In this document: positions 9,041 through 17,220 of the stretch, piece after piece
Layout of the letters: each line of letters starts with the position of its first letter
How positions within the stretch are numbered: the stretch's first letter is position 1
Source: Myxococcales bacterium
GTDB taxonomy: Bacteria; Myxococcota_A; Polyangia; Polyangiales; Polyangiaceae
DNA: 64,000 nt
Reading direction: 5' to 3'
Assembly (NCBI GenBank): GCA_016720545.1
Contig: JADKKK010000035.1
Coordinates: 124,001 to 188,000, forward strand
Notes under the pieces: generated by a model
What the model was told of the DNA's origin: nothing
Seen by the model: only the letters and a program-made list of their open reading frames with translations
Database searches by the model: none
Program-made: the position numbers and the translations under genes

Positions 9041-9454
9041 TCAGGCGGGGTCGGGGAGATCGGAGGTGCAAGCCTTGCATTTCTTGGCCTTGATGGGCAC
9101 GTCGGAGAGGCAGAGCGGGCACTCTTTCGTGGAGGGCGGGGGGTCCTTCTTGCCCATGATCTTCGAAACGAAGATGAAGAGGACGAGCGCCACGACCAGG
9201 AAATCGAGCAGCGAGCCGGCGAGCGCGCCGTACTTCACCGCCACGACGTCCTCCGGCTTCGGGGCGTCGCGGAGCACCCACTTCAGCTCTTTCCAGTTGC
9301 CGCTCGGCATCACGACCGACACCAGCGGCATGATGAGAAAGTCGACCAGCCCGGAGACGATCTTTCCGAACGCTCCGCCGATGATGACGCCGACCGCGAG
9401 GTCGACGACGTTCCCCTTGAACGCGAACTTCTTGAAGTCTTCGATGAAGGCCAT
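9041..9454 (-). CDS. mscL: MscL large-conductance mechanosensitive channel with C-terminal zinc-ribbon-like tail
   Basis: 137 residues from ATG 9454. The classic MscL N-terminus (MAFIEDFKKFAFKGNVVDLAVG) and first pore helix IIGGAFGKIVSGLVDFLIMPL are plain, and the second helix is GSLLDFLVVALVLFIFV. MscL opens at near-lytic membrane tension to release solutes. After the usual amphipathic linker, the last ~25 residues contain CPLC and CKAC separated by ten residues, which would form a zinc ribbon in the cytoplasm in place of the usual coiled-coil bundle. It is divergent from the sigma-54 activator gene across 197 bp. Confidence 0.94.
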   Translation of the reverse strand: MAFIEDFKKFAFKGNVVDLAVGVIIGGAFGKIVSGLVDFLIMPLVSVVMPSGNWKELKWVLRDAPKPEDVVAVKYGALAGSLLDFLVVALVLFIFVSKIMGKKDPPPSTKECPLCLSDVPIKAKKCKACTSDLPDPA

Positions 9455-9651
9455 GGCGCTGAGTACCTCATTCCGCGGCGGTGGTGCGACAAACCCGCCG
9501 ATTCGACGCGACGGCGCATGCACGGCGCGGGCCAAGCGGTCGCGCCCTGCGAAACGCGCGCTCTCGCGCACAGACGTGCGGGGTCGACGCCTCACCGTTG
9601 CGGTCAAGATGCGGCACGACGATGCCCGGGACATCTTGTAGTGTTGCGCGC

Positions 9652-11013
9652 ATGATGAACCCAACCGCGCGCACGCTCGAAGGCGAGACCACGCCCAAGT
9701 TCGCGAAGTCCGTGGCCGCGCCGCGGCTGCGGCTCACGGTGGAGCGCGAGGCGGGCGACGCCGCGAGCCGCTCGGTCACCATCGACGGCGACCGGGTGCG
9801 GGTCGGCTCACACGAGAGCAACGACGTGGTCCTCACCGATCCGATGGTCTCGCGGTTCCACCTTCAGCTTCTCCGCGAGCGGTCGGCGTGGCGCCTGCTC
9901 GACACCGGCTCACGCAACGGGACGGCGATCCACGGCGTGCGCGTCCGGGATGGCGAGCTCACGGTGCCCGAGGCCGTGCTCGAGCTCGGCGAGTCGCGCG
10001 TCCGCGTGACCGAGCTGCCGAGCGAGACCGAGGTGGAGATCCTCGACCAGGCGACCTTTGGAGATCTGTACGGTAGCTCGAACGCCATGCAGCGGCTCTT
10101 CGCGATCTTGGCGAGGGTCGCGGCCCACGACACGAACGTGCTGATCGAGGGCGAGAGCGGCACCGGCAAGGAGCTCGTCGCCGCCGAGATCGTTCGCCGC
10201 GGGGCGCGCGCCCGGAAGCCCTTCGTCGTCGTCGACTGCAGCGCGATCTCGCCGAATCTCATCGAGTCGGAGCTCTTCGGGCACCTGCGCGGGGCCTTCA
10301 CGGGCGCCGACCGCGAGCGCGCGGGCGCCTTCGAGTCCGCGAACGGCGGCACGGTGTTCCTCGACGAGATCGGCGAGCTGCCGCTCGAGCTTCAGCCGAA
10401 GCTCCTCCGGGCCCTGGAGGCCCGAGAGATCCGGCGCCTCGGGGAGACCACGACACGCAAGATCGACGTCCGCGTGATCGCCGCCACGAACCGACAGCTC
10501 GAACGCGAGGTCAACGAGGGGCGCTTCCGCGAGGACCTCTTTTTCCGGCTCTCGGTCGTCGCGGTGCGTGTGCCGCCGCTCCGCGAGCGGCCGGAAGACG
10601 TCGCGCTGCTCGTGCGTGCGTTCATCGACGCGCTCGAGGCTCACGCCTCCGCGCACCTTTTCACGGCCGAGGTGATGGCCGATCTCGCGCGCCAGCCGTG
10701 GCCCGGCAACGTGCGGGAGCTTCGCAACTACGTGGAGCGCGCGGTCGTCCTCCAGCAGGTGGACGGGGCGCCTCCGCGCAAGGCCCCCGAGGCAGGCGCG
10801 TCGGGCGTGAGGGTGTGGGACCTCAGCGCCTCGTTCCGCGAGGCGAAGGAGGAGGCCCTCTGCGAGTTCGAGTGCGCCTACCTCACGGCGCTCATGGAAT
10901 GGGCCGGCGGGAACGTCAGCCGCGCTGCCCGCAAGGCGAAGATGGACCGCATGAACCTCCACCGCCTCGTCCAGCGGTACAACTTGAAGGCGGCCCGCGG
11001 GCTGCGCGACTGA
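9652..11013 (+). CDS. FHA-domain sigma-54-dependent transcriptional activator
   Basis: 453 residues from ATG 9652 (a second ATG follows at 9655). Residues ~25-120 form an FHA domain (VRVGSHESNDVVL, VSRFHLQL, TGSRNGT) that binds phosphothreonine. The AAA+ domain has Walker A GESGTGKE (167-174), the sigma-54 loop GAFTGA (214-219), Walker B GGTVFLDEIGEL (232-243) and an arginine-finger region ending in PGNVRELRN. A C-terminal Fis-like helix-turn-helix (GGNVSRAARKAKMDRMNLHRLV) binds DNA. FHA-type activators are typical of myxobacteria and answer to Ser/Thr kinases; one is encoded two genes downstream. It heads a run of five co-directional genes. Confidence 0.95.
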   Translation: MMNPTARTLEGETTPKFAKSVAAPRLRLTVEREAGDAASRSVTIDGDRVRVGSHESNDVVLTDPMVSRFHLQLLRERSAWRLLDTGSRNGTAIHGVRVRDGELTVPEAVLELGESRVRVTELPSETEVEILDQATFGDLYGSSNAMQRLFAILARVAAHDTNVLIEGESGTGKELVAAEIVRRGARARKPFVVVDCSAISPNLIESELFGHLRGAFTGADRERAGAFESANGGTVFLDEIGELPLELQPKLLRALEAREIRRLGETTTRKIDVRVIAATNRQLEREVNEGRFREDLFFRLSVVAVRVPPLRERPEDVALLVRAFIDALEAHASAHLFTAEVMADLARQPWPGNVRELRNYVERAVVLQQVDGAPPRKAPEAGASGVRVWDLSASFREAKEEALCEFECAYLTALMEWAGGNVSRAARKAKMDRMNLHRLVQRYNLKAARGLRD

Positions 11014-11024
11014 CCCACCGCCCC

Positions 11025-11040
11025 CGGCACGGGAAATGCT
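11025..11040 (+). promoter_or_regulatory. Candidate sigma-54 (-24/-12) promoter upstream of the cyclase gene
   Basis: The sequence cGGCACGGGAAATGCt has GG and GC separated by ten bases and matches the GGCACG and TGC parts of the -24/-12 consensus, with mismatches at the first T and one T of TTGC. Transcription would begin within a few bases of the cyclase ATG at 11055. It sits directly after a gene for a sigma-54 activator, which raises its plausibility. It was found by eye, and in GC-rich DNA one such match can occur by chance. Confidence 0.35.
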
Positions 11041-11054
11041 TTAGATCTGTCCGA

Positions 11055-12851
11055 ATGCGTCCTCGGGGTCTCTCGCTTCGCACCAAGTGGTCACTCGCGC
11101 TCTTGGGGACCGCGCTGGTCCCCCTCGTCGGGCTCGGACCGCTCGCCCTCCGGCTGCAGCGGAGCGGTCTCATCGCGTCGGAGACCGCGCTCCAGGCCGC
11201 CGTGGCGTCGCAGACCACCCAGTCGGTCTCGTTCGCGGTGGGGTCGGCTTCCGACACCGCCCACCGGGTCGGCCTCCTCCTCACGAGCGCTTCGGCCGCG
11301 TCCGAGCGCGATCCCGAGGCGGGCGCGAACCTCATCGCGCTCGCCAAGGCCGAGGTCGAGAGCGCCGAGACCCTCGCGACGCTCGTCGTGTACGACGCCG
11401 AGGGCGGCTACATCGACGCCATCACCCGCGCGACCAAGGGCGGTCCGGCGGCCGCCGTCGCGAAGACCCCCCTCCCCGCTGCGCTGCGGGCCTCCGCCGA
11501 GCGCGACGGCGCCGCGTGGGCGCGCGCCGAGGCCCCGGCCGACGCCTCGGTCGACGCGCTCACCTACGTCGAGCCGCTGAAGGCGGGCGGCAAGACCACT
11601 GGGTTCGTCCGCGCGTACCTCGAGCCGGGCGCCCTCTCGCGCCTGGTCGGCTCGGTGGCCTCCGACCGCTTCGGCGACAAGGGCCGAGACGCCGTGCTCC
11701 TCGCCGACGACGAGCTGCGGGTCGTCGCGATCGCGCCCGGCGCCAGCGTGAAGGTCGGCGAGTCGTTGCGTGGAAAGTACATGTTTGCGGCGATGGACCC
11801 AGGGACCATCCACTGGGACGTGTCGTTTCAGGGCGCCACGGGCACGTACGCGGGGCCGGACGGCGAGCCCACTCGCGCGGCGTTCAGCACACTCGCCAGG
11901 CACAAGTGGCTCGCGGTGGTTCAGCGACCCGAGCGCGACAGCCTGGCCGCGCTGCGCGAAACGCAGCGCGCGTTCGTGCTCGCGCTCTTCGGCGCGGCGC
12001 TCTTCGCCGTCGTCCTCGGGGGCGCGCTCGCGGCGCGCTCCACGCGCCCGATCGAGGCGCTGGTCGGCCTGTCGAGGCGACTTGGGCGCCGTGAGTTCGA
12101 CGCCCGCGCGGGGGTGCGCACCGGCGACGAGCTCGAGGAGCTGGGCGACGCGCTCGGCGAGATGGCGAGCTCGATCAAGGCCGGCGAGGCCGAGATCGCC
12201 AAGAAGACGGTCGTCGAGGCGCAGCTCTCGCGCTACCTGCCCGGGGCGCTGGCGCGCTCCATCGCCGACGGCACGCGCACGATCGCGCTCGGCGGCGAGC
12301 GGCGCCCGGTGAGCGTCGTGTTCGCCGACATCGCGTCGTTCACCTCGTTCGCGGAGCGCTCGTCGCCGGAGGCGGTGGTCGCGTTTCTGAACGAGGTGTT
12401 CTCCATCCTCTCCGAGGTGGTGTTTCGGCACGGGGGCATGGTCGACAAGTTCATGGGCGACTGCATCATGGCCGTGTTCGGCGCCACGGAGGACCAGCCC
12501 GACCACGCCGAGCGGGCGCTGGCCGCCGCGGAGGACATGCACCGCTTCGTCGAGACCCAGGCGGCCGACTGGAAGGCCAGGTACAACTTCGACGTCAGGC
12601 TCGGCGTCGGGGTCACCTCCGGCGAGGCCCTCGTGGGTAACCTGGGCAGCGAGACGCGCATGGAGTTCACGGCCATCGGCGACACGGTCAACACCGCGGC
12701 GCGGCTCGAGAACCTCGCGCAGGCCGGCCAGACGCTCGTGTCGTCGGAGACGGCGCTCGCCGTGGGCGACGCGTACGAGCTGCGTTCGCTCGGTCCGCAC
12801 GCCCTCCGCGGGAAACGAGAACCCGTCGAGCTCTTCGAGCTCGTGGTCTAG
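11055..12851 (+). CDS. Membrane-bound class III adenylate/guanylate cyclase with periplasmic sensor and HAMP domain
   Basis: 598 residues from ATG 11055. The order is: a transmembrane helix (WSLALLGTALVPLVGLGPLAL), a periplasmic sensor of about 260 residues resembling Cache-type domains, a second helix (FVLALFGAALFAVVLGGAL), HAMP (RPIEALVGLSRRL...), a short coil, then a class III catalytic domain. Catalytic features are VVFADIASFTSFAE (first metal Asp), DKFMGDCIMAVFG (base-selecting Lys and second metal Asp), TAIGDTVNTAARLENL (Asp, then transition-state Asn and Arg). The Lys/Asp pair favours ATP, hence cAMP. It lies 41 bp after the sigma-54 activator and 21 bp before a Ser/Thr kinase gene, suggesting a shared signalling unit. 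Confidence 0.92.
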   Translation: MRPRGLSLRTKWSLALLGTALVPLVGLGPLALRLQRSGLIASETALQAAVASQTTQSVSFAVGSASDTAHRVGLLLTSASAASERDPEAGANLIALAKAEVESAETLATLVVYDAEGGYIDAITRATKGGPAAAVAKTPLPAALRASAERDGAAWARAEAPADASVDALTYVEPLKAGGKTTGFVRAYLEPGALSRLVGSVASDRFGDKGRDAVLLADDELRVVAIAPGASVKVGESLRGKYMFAAMDPGTIHWDVSFQGATGTYAGPDGEPTRAAFSTLARHKWLAVVQRPERDSLAALRETQRAFVLALFGAALFAVVLGGALAARSTRPIEALVGLSRRLGRREFDARAGVRTGDELEELGDALGEMASSIKAGEAEIAKKTVVEAQLSRYLPGALARSIADGTRTIALGGERRPVSVVFADIASFTSFAERSSPEAVVAFLNEVFSILSEVVFRHGGMVDKFMGDCIMAVFGATEDQPDHAERALAAAEDMHRFVETQAADWKARYNFDVRLGVGVTSGEALVGNLGSETRMEFTAIGDTVNTAARLENLAQAGQTLVSSETALAVGDAYELRSLGPHALRGKREPVELFELVV

Positions 12852-12872
12852 CGTGTTCGAGGAGGCACTGCC

Positions 12873-14336
12873 ATGACCTTTCCCCCCGACGGCCTCGCCG
12901 CTCCCCAGAGCTCGGGCGCCCCCGACGCCACGCTCGGCCCTTGCCCGTCTTGCGGCACCCCCCTCGACGGCCTGCGCGCGTGCACCATCTGCGGGCACGT
13001 GCTGCCCGATCCGCGCATCGGCACGGTGCTCGCTGGCAAATACCGCCTCGACTCGGTGCTCGGCGAGGGCGGCATGGGCATCGTGTACCGAGCGACCCAT
13101 GTGGAGCTCGGCGAGCCGCTGGCGGTGAAGTTCCTCAAGGCGGCGTGGGCCGCCCGCCCCGAGTTTCGCGCGCGCTTCCGGCGCGAGGCCGTGATCCTCG
13201 CGCGCCTCCGCCACCCGGGCATCGTGTCCGTGCTCGATTTCGGCGAGCTCGGGGGCGAGCTCTACATGGCGATGGAGCTCATCGCCGGGGTCGCGTTGGC
13301 GGACGTGATCGCCAAGGACAAGACCCCCATCGCGCGGCTCCGCGTGGCGCCGATCTTCGACGAGCTCTTGGCGGTCATCGAGGCCGCACACGACGCGGGG
13401 ATCGTGCACCGCGATCTGAAGCCCGAGAACGTGATGCTGGTGCCCGCGAAGGACCGCGCTGAGCGGGTCAAGGTGCTCGACTTCGGGATCGCGTTCCTCG
13501 CGGGAGAGGAGGGCGCGCAGCGCTTGACCGAGACAGGCACGGTGCGCGGGACACCGCACTACATGGCGCCCGAGCAGTGCAAGGGCGTCCACGTCGGGCC
13601 CGAGGCGGACATCTACGCGGTGGGGATCATGCTCTTCGAAGCGCTCACCGGGACCACCCCATTCGACTCGAGCGGCGCGTCGGGGCTCATGGTGCAGCAC
13701 ATGTTCGTCGATCCCCCGCGGCTCGCGGAGAGCGGCGTGAAGCCGGAGGTGTCGCGCGGCCTCGAGGAGCTCGTGGCGCGCGCGTTGGCGAAGCGACCCG
13801 AGGACCGCCCGACGGCCCGCGCGATGCGCGAGGAGCTCACGAGCGTCTTTCGCGGCACGGACTTCGCCGCGTTCGCCGATCGAGGCGCGCTGGAGCGCTC
13901 GCGGATGGCCGCGCTGTCCCGCAGCGATCGTGCGATCACGGGCGTGGGCGAGGCCGCGAGCGCTGGCGGCATCGCGCCCGTGGCGACGGGCGCGGCGGTC
14001 GTGCTGTGGCTCGACGACCCCGACCGCGCCTCCGAGCTGCGCTCGGCCCTCGCCGTCCACGGGCTCTACGGTCACGTGCACCTCGGGGACTCCCCCCCTG
14101 GCCCCGACGTGGCCGCCGGGCGCACCGTGAAGGCGCTCGTGATCGGGCGCGGCGACGCCACCGGCGACGCGGTGCTCGTGGCGAGGGGGCGCGGGCCGCT
14201 GCTGGCGGTGGGCGCCCGCGACGCGGAGGACACGGCGCGGCTCGTGCGCGGCGGAGCCAGTGACGTGGCGCTCGCGTCCGCCGCCAACGACGAAATTGTC
14301 AAAAAAATCATGCGCCTAGTGCGGCGCGGAAGGTAG
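12873..14336 (+). CDS. Ser/Thr protein kinase with N-terminal zinc ribbon and C-terminal receiver-like domain
   Basis: 487 residues; a GAGGAGG site lies 7 nt upstream of the ATG. Residues 26-46 contain CPSC and CTIC, a zinc ribbon. The Hanks-type kinase domain runs about 55-320: LGEGGMGIVYRA, AVKFL, HRDLKPEN, DFGIA, GTPHYMAPEQ. All catalytic residues are intact. The region ~370-487 (AVVLWLDDPDRASELRSAL through DEIVKKIMRLVRR) has the strand/helix pattern of a response-regulator receiver, but I see no convincing phospho-acceptor Asp. There is no transmembrane helix, so it is cytoplasmic. Its proximity to an FHA activator gene makes that protein a plausible partner, though this is not shown. Confidence 0.92.
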   Translation: MTFPPDGLAAPQSSGAPDATLGPCPSCGTPLDGLRACTICGHVLPDPRIGTVLAGKYRLDSVLGEGGMGIVYRATHVELGEPLAVKFLKAAWAARPEFRARFRREAVILARLRHPGIVSVLDFGELGGELYMAMELIAGVALADVIAKDKTPIARLRVAPIFDELLAVIEAAHDAGIVHRDLKPENVMLVPAKDRAERVKVLDFGIAFLAGEEGAQRLTETGTVRGTPHYMAPEQCKGVHVGPEADIYAVGIMLFEALTGTTPFDSSGASGLMVQHMFVDPPRLAESGVKPEVSRGLEELVARALAKRPEDRPTARAMREELTSVFRGTDFAAFADRGALERSRMAALSRSDRAITGVGEAASAGGIAPVATGAAVVLWLDDPDRASELRSALAVHGLYGHVHLGDSPPGPDVAAGRTVKALVIGRGDATGDAVLVARGRGPLLAVGARDAEDTARLVRGGASDVALASAANDEIVKKIMRLVRRGR

Positions 14337-14343
14337 GCCAGCG

Positions 14344-16509
14344 GTGCCTCTTCGGGACTTCTCACGGGCACGGGTCTCCCAGTGGGGGCTGCGCGCCGCG
14401 ATGGCTGCGGCGGCGCTCTCTCCCACCGCGGCGCAGGCACAGAAACCCAACAGCGACTACACGACCCGGCTCGGCGACGGCTGCAGCGCGATCGCGCAGC
14501 GCGCTTACGGCGATCGTCGGCGGGTCGACCTCATCCACAAGGCGAACCCCTCGCTCGGCCCACTGCCCCACTACCTGAAGCCCGGGACCGTGCTCCATCT
14601 GCCGCCCCCCGAGGAGGCCGCGGCCGCGCCCGACGCGCGGGTGACGTTCGTGCGAAACCAGGTCACCGTGCAGGCGCAGGCGTCGAAGAAGGCGGCCGTG
14701 AACGACCCGCTCTTCCGCACGAACCGCGTCACCACCGCCGACGCGTCTTCGGCCAACGTCACGTTCCGCGACGAGACGCAGCTCCGCGTGGGCGAGGAGA
14801 GCCTCGTCATCATCTTGGGCGACGTGCTCGGGGCGGCGCGCCGCGAGCCCGCCCACGCGACGCTCGTGAGCGGTGCGCTCCAGGCGCGGCTCGGCGAGCT
14901 CTCGGGCAAGCGCAAGGTGAACGTCGACACCGCGGGCGGCGCGCGCGTCACGATGGCCCAGGGTCAAGCGCGCGTCGACGTCGACGCCACCAAGACGACG
15001 CGCCTCGCCGTCCACGGCGGGAGCGCGACGCTGGACGCGAGCAAGAGGTCCGTGGTGGTCCCCACGGGGTTCGGGTCGAAGGCCGAGGAGGGCAAGGCGC
15101 CCACGCCGCCGCGCCCGCTGCCGGCCCCGCCGGTGTGGAGGGCCGCACCGCCGGAGGTGGTGTTCGCGGACGGCGACGATCGCGGCAACGTCACCGCGTC
15201 GTTCGCCGACGGGCCCACGACGCCCGGCGCGACGGCGGTCGCCGCGGCGTCGTTCCGCGTGCAGCTCGCCCGCGATCCCAAGCTCGACGACCTCATCACG
15301 AACGCGGTGGTGCCGCGCACCAAGACCACGATCGACGCGCGCGGGCTCACGCCAGGCACTTACTACCTGCGCGTGGCGGCGATCGACGACGACAAGTTCG
15401 AGGGGCCGCCCGGAGCCGTGGCGATGCTCGTGGTCGTTCGGGCGAGCGCGCGCGAGACGACCCCGGGCCGGGCAGCGCTCGGGGTCTCTCCCGGCGATTT
15501 CGTCCTCTGCGGCGCCGACGGGAGCGCCGATCCCGCGTCGCTCTTCGACGTCGACGCGACCGTGGCCCACGAGCTCTCGTGCCGGCTCAGCCCCCACCGC
15601 GCAGGGGTCGTGATGCGCGGCGGTGACGTGCCCTCGGCCCCGGGCGGAACCAAAGTACCCGAGCTCTTCCAGCGCTTCACCGCGACCGCGGCGTTCGCCG
15701 AGTCGCACCCCGCCGAGGCGCGCGGCGTGGTCGCGATCGAGCTCCGCTCGGGCACCGGCGCGACGTTGTCGACCGAGGGCATCACCGCGATCGCCTCCAA
15801 CGGCGTCGAGATCACCGGCGTCACTCGAGAGGGCACCCGAGCCCTGCTCGGCGTCCGCTTCCCGGCGTCGCCGCGCCCGTTCTTCGTCACGGTGCGGCGA
15901 GGCGGCGGGAAGGCGGAGTCGAACCTCCTCACGGTGCCCGCGCCGGACGCGCCCCGGCGCCGCGCCGACGGCACGAGTGGTGTCGCCGATCGTGGCTACG
16001 AGGTCGGGCTCGGCGGCGGCGTCGGTACCCTCTTCACCGGACACGGCGGTCGCCAGCTCACGGCGAGCACCGCCTATCGCATGCCCCTCGGGAGCCGCGT
16101 CAACTTCGCCGTCGGCCCCTCGGTCACGCTCGCGCGCTTCGAGCCCCAGGTCGCCTCGGCGGACAGCTACAGCCCGACGCCGCTCGGCGACACGGGCTCG
16201 CACTTCGACGCGATCGTGGGGGTGCCCCTCTCCCTCCGTCTGTTCCCTCACGCCGTCGTGGCGCCGTACGCGACCATCGCGCCGGAGGTCGGGTTTCAGC
16301 GCGCGACGTTCGCGACGGGCACGACACGCGTCACGTCCAGCGCCGCGCTGCTGGGCGGCCGCTTCGCGCTCGGGGGGCAGTCGGAGATCGGCCCCGGCTG
16401 GCTCTTCGTCGAGGGCGCGGTCCGCGCCAGCGGGGCGGTGTCGAAGGACCCCGTCGCGGAGTCCCTCTCCGGGGCCGGGCTCGAGCTCGGCTACCGACTC
16501 GGCTGGTAG
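14344..16509 (+). CDS. Envelope protein: LysM, FecR-like domain, fibronectin-like region and C-terminal beta-barrel
   Basis: 721 residues from a GTG start 7 nt after the kinase stop. A signal peptide (AAMAAAALSPTAAQAQ) is followed by a LysM domain at ~38-88 (LGDGCSAIAQRAYGD...PGTVLHLPP) for peptidoglycan binding. A FecR-type domain follows at ~115-235 (RTNRVTTADASSANVTF, LRVGEES, GGARVTMAQGQARVDV). A fibronectin-III/Ig-like segment at ~285-360 ends TYYLRVAAIDDDKFEGPPG. The last ~180 residues alternate like beta-barrel strands and end in an aromatic residue (GYRLGW), as outer-membrane barrels do. It may link cell wall and outer membrane; FecR domains often relay signals. The combination is inferred to be one structural or sensory protein regulated with the upstream kinase. 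Confidence 0.82.
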   Translation: MPLRDFSRARVSQWGLRAAMAAAALSPTAAQAQKPNSDYTTRLGDGCSAIAQRAYGDRRRVDLIHKANPSLGPLPHYLKPGTVLHLPPPEEAAAAPDARVTFVRNQVTVQAQASKKAAVNDPLFRTNRVTTADASSANVTFRDETQLRVGEESLVIILGDVLGAARREPAHATLVSGALQARLGELSGKRKVNVDTAGGARVTMAQGQARVDVDATKTTRLAVHGGSATLDASKRSVVVPTGFGSKAEEGKAPTPPRPLPAPPVWRAAPPEVVFADGDDRGNVTASFADGPTTPGATAVAAASFRVQLARDPKLDDLITNAVVPRTKTTIDARGLTPGTYYLRVAAIDDDKFEGPPGAVAMLVVVRASARETTPGRAALGVSPGDFVLCGADGSADPASLFDVDATVAHELSCRLSPHRAGVVMRGGDVPSAPGGTKVPELFQRFTATAAFAESHPAEARGVVAIELRSGTGATLSTEGITAIASNGVEITGVTREGTRALLGVRFPASPRPFFVTVRRGGGKAESNLLTVPAPDAPRRRADGTSGVADRGYEVGLGGGVGTLFTGHGGRQLTASTAYRMPLGSRVNFAVGPSVTLARFEPQVASADSYSPTPLGDTGSHFDAIVGVPLSLRLFPHAVVAPYATIAPEVGFQRATFATGTTRVTSSAALLGGRFALGGQSEIGPGWLFVEGAVRASGAVSKDPVAESLSGAGLELGYRLGW

Positions 16510-17136
16510 TTGCAACCTGCACGTTCTTCGTCCCCGGCCCGCTCGCGGCGTCGGCGGCTCGCCGCCCTCGCCGCAGGCGCCCTGCTCGCGATCAGCACGC
16601 TCGTCCCCAGCGCGTTCGTCTACCGCGACGGCGCCGCGCGTGTGGTCGACGAAGAGCGCGCGCGCCCGGCGCAGGTCATCGTCGTGCTCGGCGCGAGGGT
16701 CTACCCCGACGGCCACTTGAGCCACGCCCTCGCCGATCGCCTCGAGACCGCGCTCCGGCTCTATCGGGCGGGTCGCGCGCCCACGGTGCTCGTGAGCGGC
16801 GCCGACGACGAGCCCGGGGCCATGCGCCGCTGGCTCGAGGCGCGCGGCGTGCCGCCGACCGCCATCGTGGAGGATGCCGGTGGCGTCGACACGTACAGCA
16901 CGATGGCGCGCGCGAGCGGCACGTACGGCGCGGCGACCGCGATCGTCGTCACGCAGGCCTTCCACCTGCCACGCGCGCTCTACCTCGGCGCGCGCAAGGG
17001 CGTCGCGTGCGAGGGAGTGGTCGCCGACGCGCGGCGCTACCAGAAGGCCCCCTACTACCAGCTCCGCGAGGTGTTTTCCCGCGTGCGTGCCTTCGTCGAT
17101 GTCACGCGCGGGCGCGAGGTCCCGCTCGCGCGCTGA
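16510..17136 (+). CDS. DUF218/YdcF-SanA family membrane-anchored protein
   Basis: 208 residues from a TTG immediately after the preceding stop; no other in-frame start precedes the conserved domain. Residues ~15-38 form one membrane anchor, with the rest periplasmic. DUF218 features are VIVVLGARVYPDGHLSHALADRLE, VLVSGADDE, the ARASGTYGAATAIVVTQAFHLPRAL segment and a C-terminal Arg-rich end. SanA-like members affect envelope permeability and cell-wall metabolism. The lack of an intergenic gap suggests translational coupling with the LysM/FecR gene, supporting an envelope role. Confidence 0.85.
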   Translation: MQPARSSSPARSRRRRLAALAAGALLAISTLVPSAFVYRDGAARVVDEERARPAQVIVVLGARVYPDGHLSHALADRLETALRLYRAGRAPTVLVSGADDEPGAMRRWLEARGVPPTAIVEDAGGVDTYSTMARASGTYGAATAIVVTQAFHLPRALYLGARKGVACEGVVADARRYQKAPYYQLREVFSRVRAFVDVTRGREVPLAR

Positions 17137-17220
17137 CCACCTCCCGCGGCAGACGCGCGCGCGACCACCGCGCCCGGTCGAGCTTGCAGCGGGAGGCGCC
17201 GCAACGGACAATCGGCCACC

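Noticed and set aside
11091..14081. Long minus-strand open frame of nearly 1000 codons opposite the cyclase and kinase genes
   Set aside because: It is the mirror of plus-strand genes with clear motifs, has shadow-type Arg/Ala/Asp-rich composition and no recognisable domain. GC-rich DNA gives few chance stops.
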